DNA of 64,000 bases from the NCBI RefSeq assembly GCF_004765805.1, contig NZ_ML219773.1:62001-126000 (forward strand), given 5' to 3'. The stretch's first letter is position 1. Each line of letters opens with the position of its first letter. Below are positions 60,989 through 64,000 of the stretch, one piece after another. This DNA comes from Halorussus halobius. Lineage in GTDB: Archaea; Halobacteriota; Halobacteria; Halobacteriales; Haladaptataceae. Both the position numbers and the translations under genes were made by a program. Under the pieces are notes generated by a model, which saw only the letters and a program-made list of their open reading frames with translations, was not told the origin of the DNA and made no database searches.

Positions 60989-61984
60989 TCACTGCGTCTC
61001 GGTGCCGACGAGGTCGAAGGGGTAGCCGTTGTCGTTCTCGTCGGCGTGCTCGTAGACCACGTGGGCGGCCGCCACGTCCTGAATCGCGAGTCCGGTGCTG
61101 TCGAACACCGTCACGCCGTCGTCGTCGGTCCGCCCCTCGACGTCGCCGACCACGATGTCGCCGAGTTCGCCGTAGACGTCGTCGTCGGTCAGCACGCCCT
61201 CGCGGTAGGGCACGTTGATCTCGCCCGAGTGGGTGGTCTGGGCGTGGTCGTCGATGACCAGCTTCGAGTCGAGCAGGAGGTCGTCGGCGAGTTCGTGCTT
61301 GCCCTCGGCGTCCGCGCCCATGGCGTTGACGTGAGTGTGTTCGCCGACCGCCTCCCGGGAGACGATTGGCTCCTCGACCGGCGTGACCGTCGAGAGGACG
61401 TCACACCGGGCGGCCTCCTCGATGGACCCCGCGCGCACGTCGAACTCGCGCTCGAAGTAGTCGATGAAGGCGGCGACTCGCTCCTCGTCGAGGTCGCTGA
61501 CGACGACCTCCGAGATGGGCCGGACCTCGGCGATAGCTTCCAGTTGGGTGTACGACTGGACGCCCGCGCCGACGACGCCCAGCGAGGTGGCGTCCTCGAT
61601 TGCGAGGTGGTCGGTGGCGACGGCGGCGGCCGCGCCGGTTCGTTTCATCGTCAACTCGGTGCCGTCCATGATGGCCAGCGGCACCGCCGTCTCGGGGTCC
61701 GAGTACACCATCGTCCCCATCACTGTCGGCAGGTCGAAGTTCTCGGGGTTGTCCGGGTGGACGTTGACCCACTTGATGCCGGCGGCGTCCCAGTCGTCGG
61801 CTTCCATGTACGCGGGCATCGACCGGAAGTCGCCGTTGTACTGGGGCAGGTCGATGTACGACTTGGCGGGCATCTGGGCGTCGCCGCGGGCGTACGCGGC
61901 GAACGCTTCCTCGACCGCCCGGATGACGTCTCCCATCTGGGTGTTCTCGTCGACCGCGTCCCGATTGAGCAACAGCGTGTCCAT
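60989..61984 (-). CDS. Ornithine cyclodeaminase/alanine dehydrogenase family enzyme
   Basis: A 331-residue NAD(P)-dependent enzyme of the mu-crystallin group. GIKWVNVHPDN carries the active-site lysine, LGVVGAGVQSYTQLEA the dinucleotide-binding loop, VNAMGADAEGKHEL the catalytic aspartate region and DSTGLAIQDVAAAHVVY the C-terminal motif. Archaeal members with this pattern include an alanine dehydrogenase that interconverts alanine and pyruvate; ornithine cyclodeaminase is the alternative. TACTTTATAGTGC lies about 30 bp before the ATG, fitting a leaderless transcript. Confidence 0.88.
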   Translation of the reverse strand: MDTLLLNRDAVDENTQMGDVIRAVEEAFAAYARGDAQMPAKSYIDLPQYNGDFRSMPAYMEADDWDAAGIKWVNVHPDNPENFDLPTVMGTMVYSDPETAVPLAIMDGTELTMKRTGAAAAVATDHLAIEDATSLGVVGAGVQSYTQLEAIAEVRPISEVVVSDLDEERVAAFIDYFEREFDVRAGSIEEAARCDVLSTVTPVEEPIVSREAVGEHTHVNAMGADAEGKHELADDLLLDSKLVIDDHAQTTHSGEINVPYREGVLTDDDVYGELGDIVVGDVEGRTDDDGVTVFDSTGLAIQDVAAAHVVYEHADENDNGYPFDLVGTETQ

Positions 61985-62159
61985 GTGCGACTGATTCTGG
62001 CGGGCGCACTATAAAGTATTCAAAACGCCGGCGGCTGGCGCAACTTTCGGTCGAAGCGGGCAACGCAAGCAGAAACTCGAAAGAAAGCGCGTCGGAAGCG
62101 GCTTGCAGTTCGACGGGACGCTCGAACGACTCGGTCGGGTCAGGCAGGTCGGGCCGAGC

Positions 62160-63812
<1,653 letters not shown>

Positions 63813-63840
63813 AGTACAGACGAAGATATGATTGTGCTTC

Positions 63841-63848
63841 TATATAAA
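63841..63848 (-). promoter_or_regulatory. Strong TATA box of the thermosome gene
   Basis: CATACATTTATATAGAAGC on the minus strand places a near-consensus TTTATATA about 30-36 bp before the ATG. This gives a leader of only a few nucleotides. A strong core promoter is expected for a chaperonin that is abundant and heat-induced. Confidence 0.7.
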
Positions 63849-63987
63849 TGTATGGGTTACGGGCGAGCGGACGGGTTGCCAGTGAGAGGATGTGTCACAC
63901 GAAACGAGCGCCTCAGCGCCGATATCTTGCGTCTCGTGTGTTATCTGTTGGCACGCTATCGGCGACGGCTCGGCGGGTTCTCCCCAA

Positions 63988-63995
63988 TTTATAAG
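63988..63995 (+). promoter_or_regulatory. TATA box of a gene beyond the right edge
   Basis: CCCCAATTTATAAGGTCGC at the end of the window contains TTTATAAG in plus orientation. A leaderless start codon would fall about 20-25 bp outside, so a divergent gene probably begins there. Between this and the thermosome promoter no ORF is visible. Confidence 0.5.
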
Positions 63996-64000
63996 GTCGC

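Overview
The window is haloarchaeal chromosome (class Halobacteria). It is GC-rich throughout, predicted proteins are strongly acidic, and many genes have a TATA element about 25-30 bp before a start codon with no leader. Several families are typical of haloarchaea: DUF5783, DUF7504, DUF5518, DUF5814, a group II chaperonin, and a pyruvate-type dehydrogenase complex beside lipoyl synthase. The genus cannot be fixed from the sequence; Halorussus or a relative is a guess.

Layout. 1-6.9 kb: the start of a bacterio-opsin-activator-like regulator, an amidohydrolase, small conserved haloarchaeal genes, a RecJ-like DHH nuclease, an AT-richer two-gene module and an MFS transporter. 7-17.1 kb: tetrapyrrole synthesis genes (hemD-hemC, hemL, hemB) with an ammonium transporter fused to a P-II protein, a DUF7504 ATPase-like gene and a DedA-type membrane protein. 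17.3-19.2 kb: a VapBC-like pair and a lone TnpB whose middle RuvC carboxylate is glycine. 19.4-21.3 kb: a site-2 protease with CBS domains and an SRAP (HMCES/YedK) protein. 21.6-31.4 kb: a peptide-use locus, with an S9 peptidase and an M14 carboxypeptidase divergent from a complete five-gene oligopeptide ABC importer. 31.5-44.5 kb: tRNA-His, a CNNM/CorC-type protein, a coiled-coil ribbon-helix-helix protein, a PAP2 phosphatase, a zinc-ribbon protein, a hybrid sensor kinase, a Ski2/Hel308-like helicase, a MATE exporter and a class II aldolase, separated by several structured non-coding stretches.

44.5-54.1 kb: lipA followed by the 2-oxoacid dehydrogenase complex: E1 alpha, E1 beta, E2, then E3. 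E2 and E3 are separated by a UPF0175/DUF3368 toxin-antitoxin-like pair, a threonine deaminase and a LUD protein. The toxin-antitoxin pair lies between two perfect 45-bp copies of the 3' end of the E2 gene, a clear insertion or duplication scar. 54.2-64 kb: two tandem LolA-like genes, pheA, a lipoprotein, Hsp20, a peroxiredoxin, small membrane proteins, an ATP-grasp ligase, an alanine dehydrogenase-family enzyme and a thermosome subunit.

Most of the window is ordinary housekeeping DNA. The best leads are the catalytically altered TnpB, the 45-bp repeat scar at the E2 gene with a weaker parallel at the MFS gene, the Amt-PII fusion, a seven-codon reading frame overlapping the E1 alpha start, and several perfect inverted repeats in gene-free stretches. 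No CRISPR array, rRNA gene or complete insertion sequence was seen.
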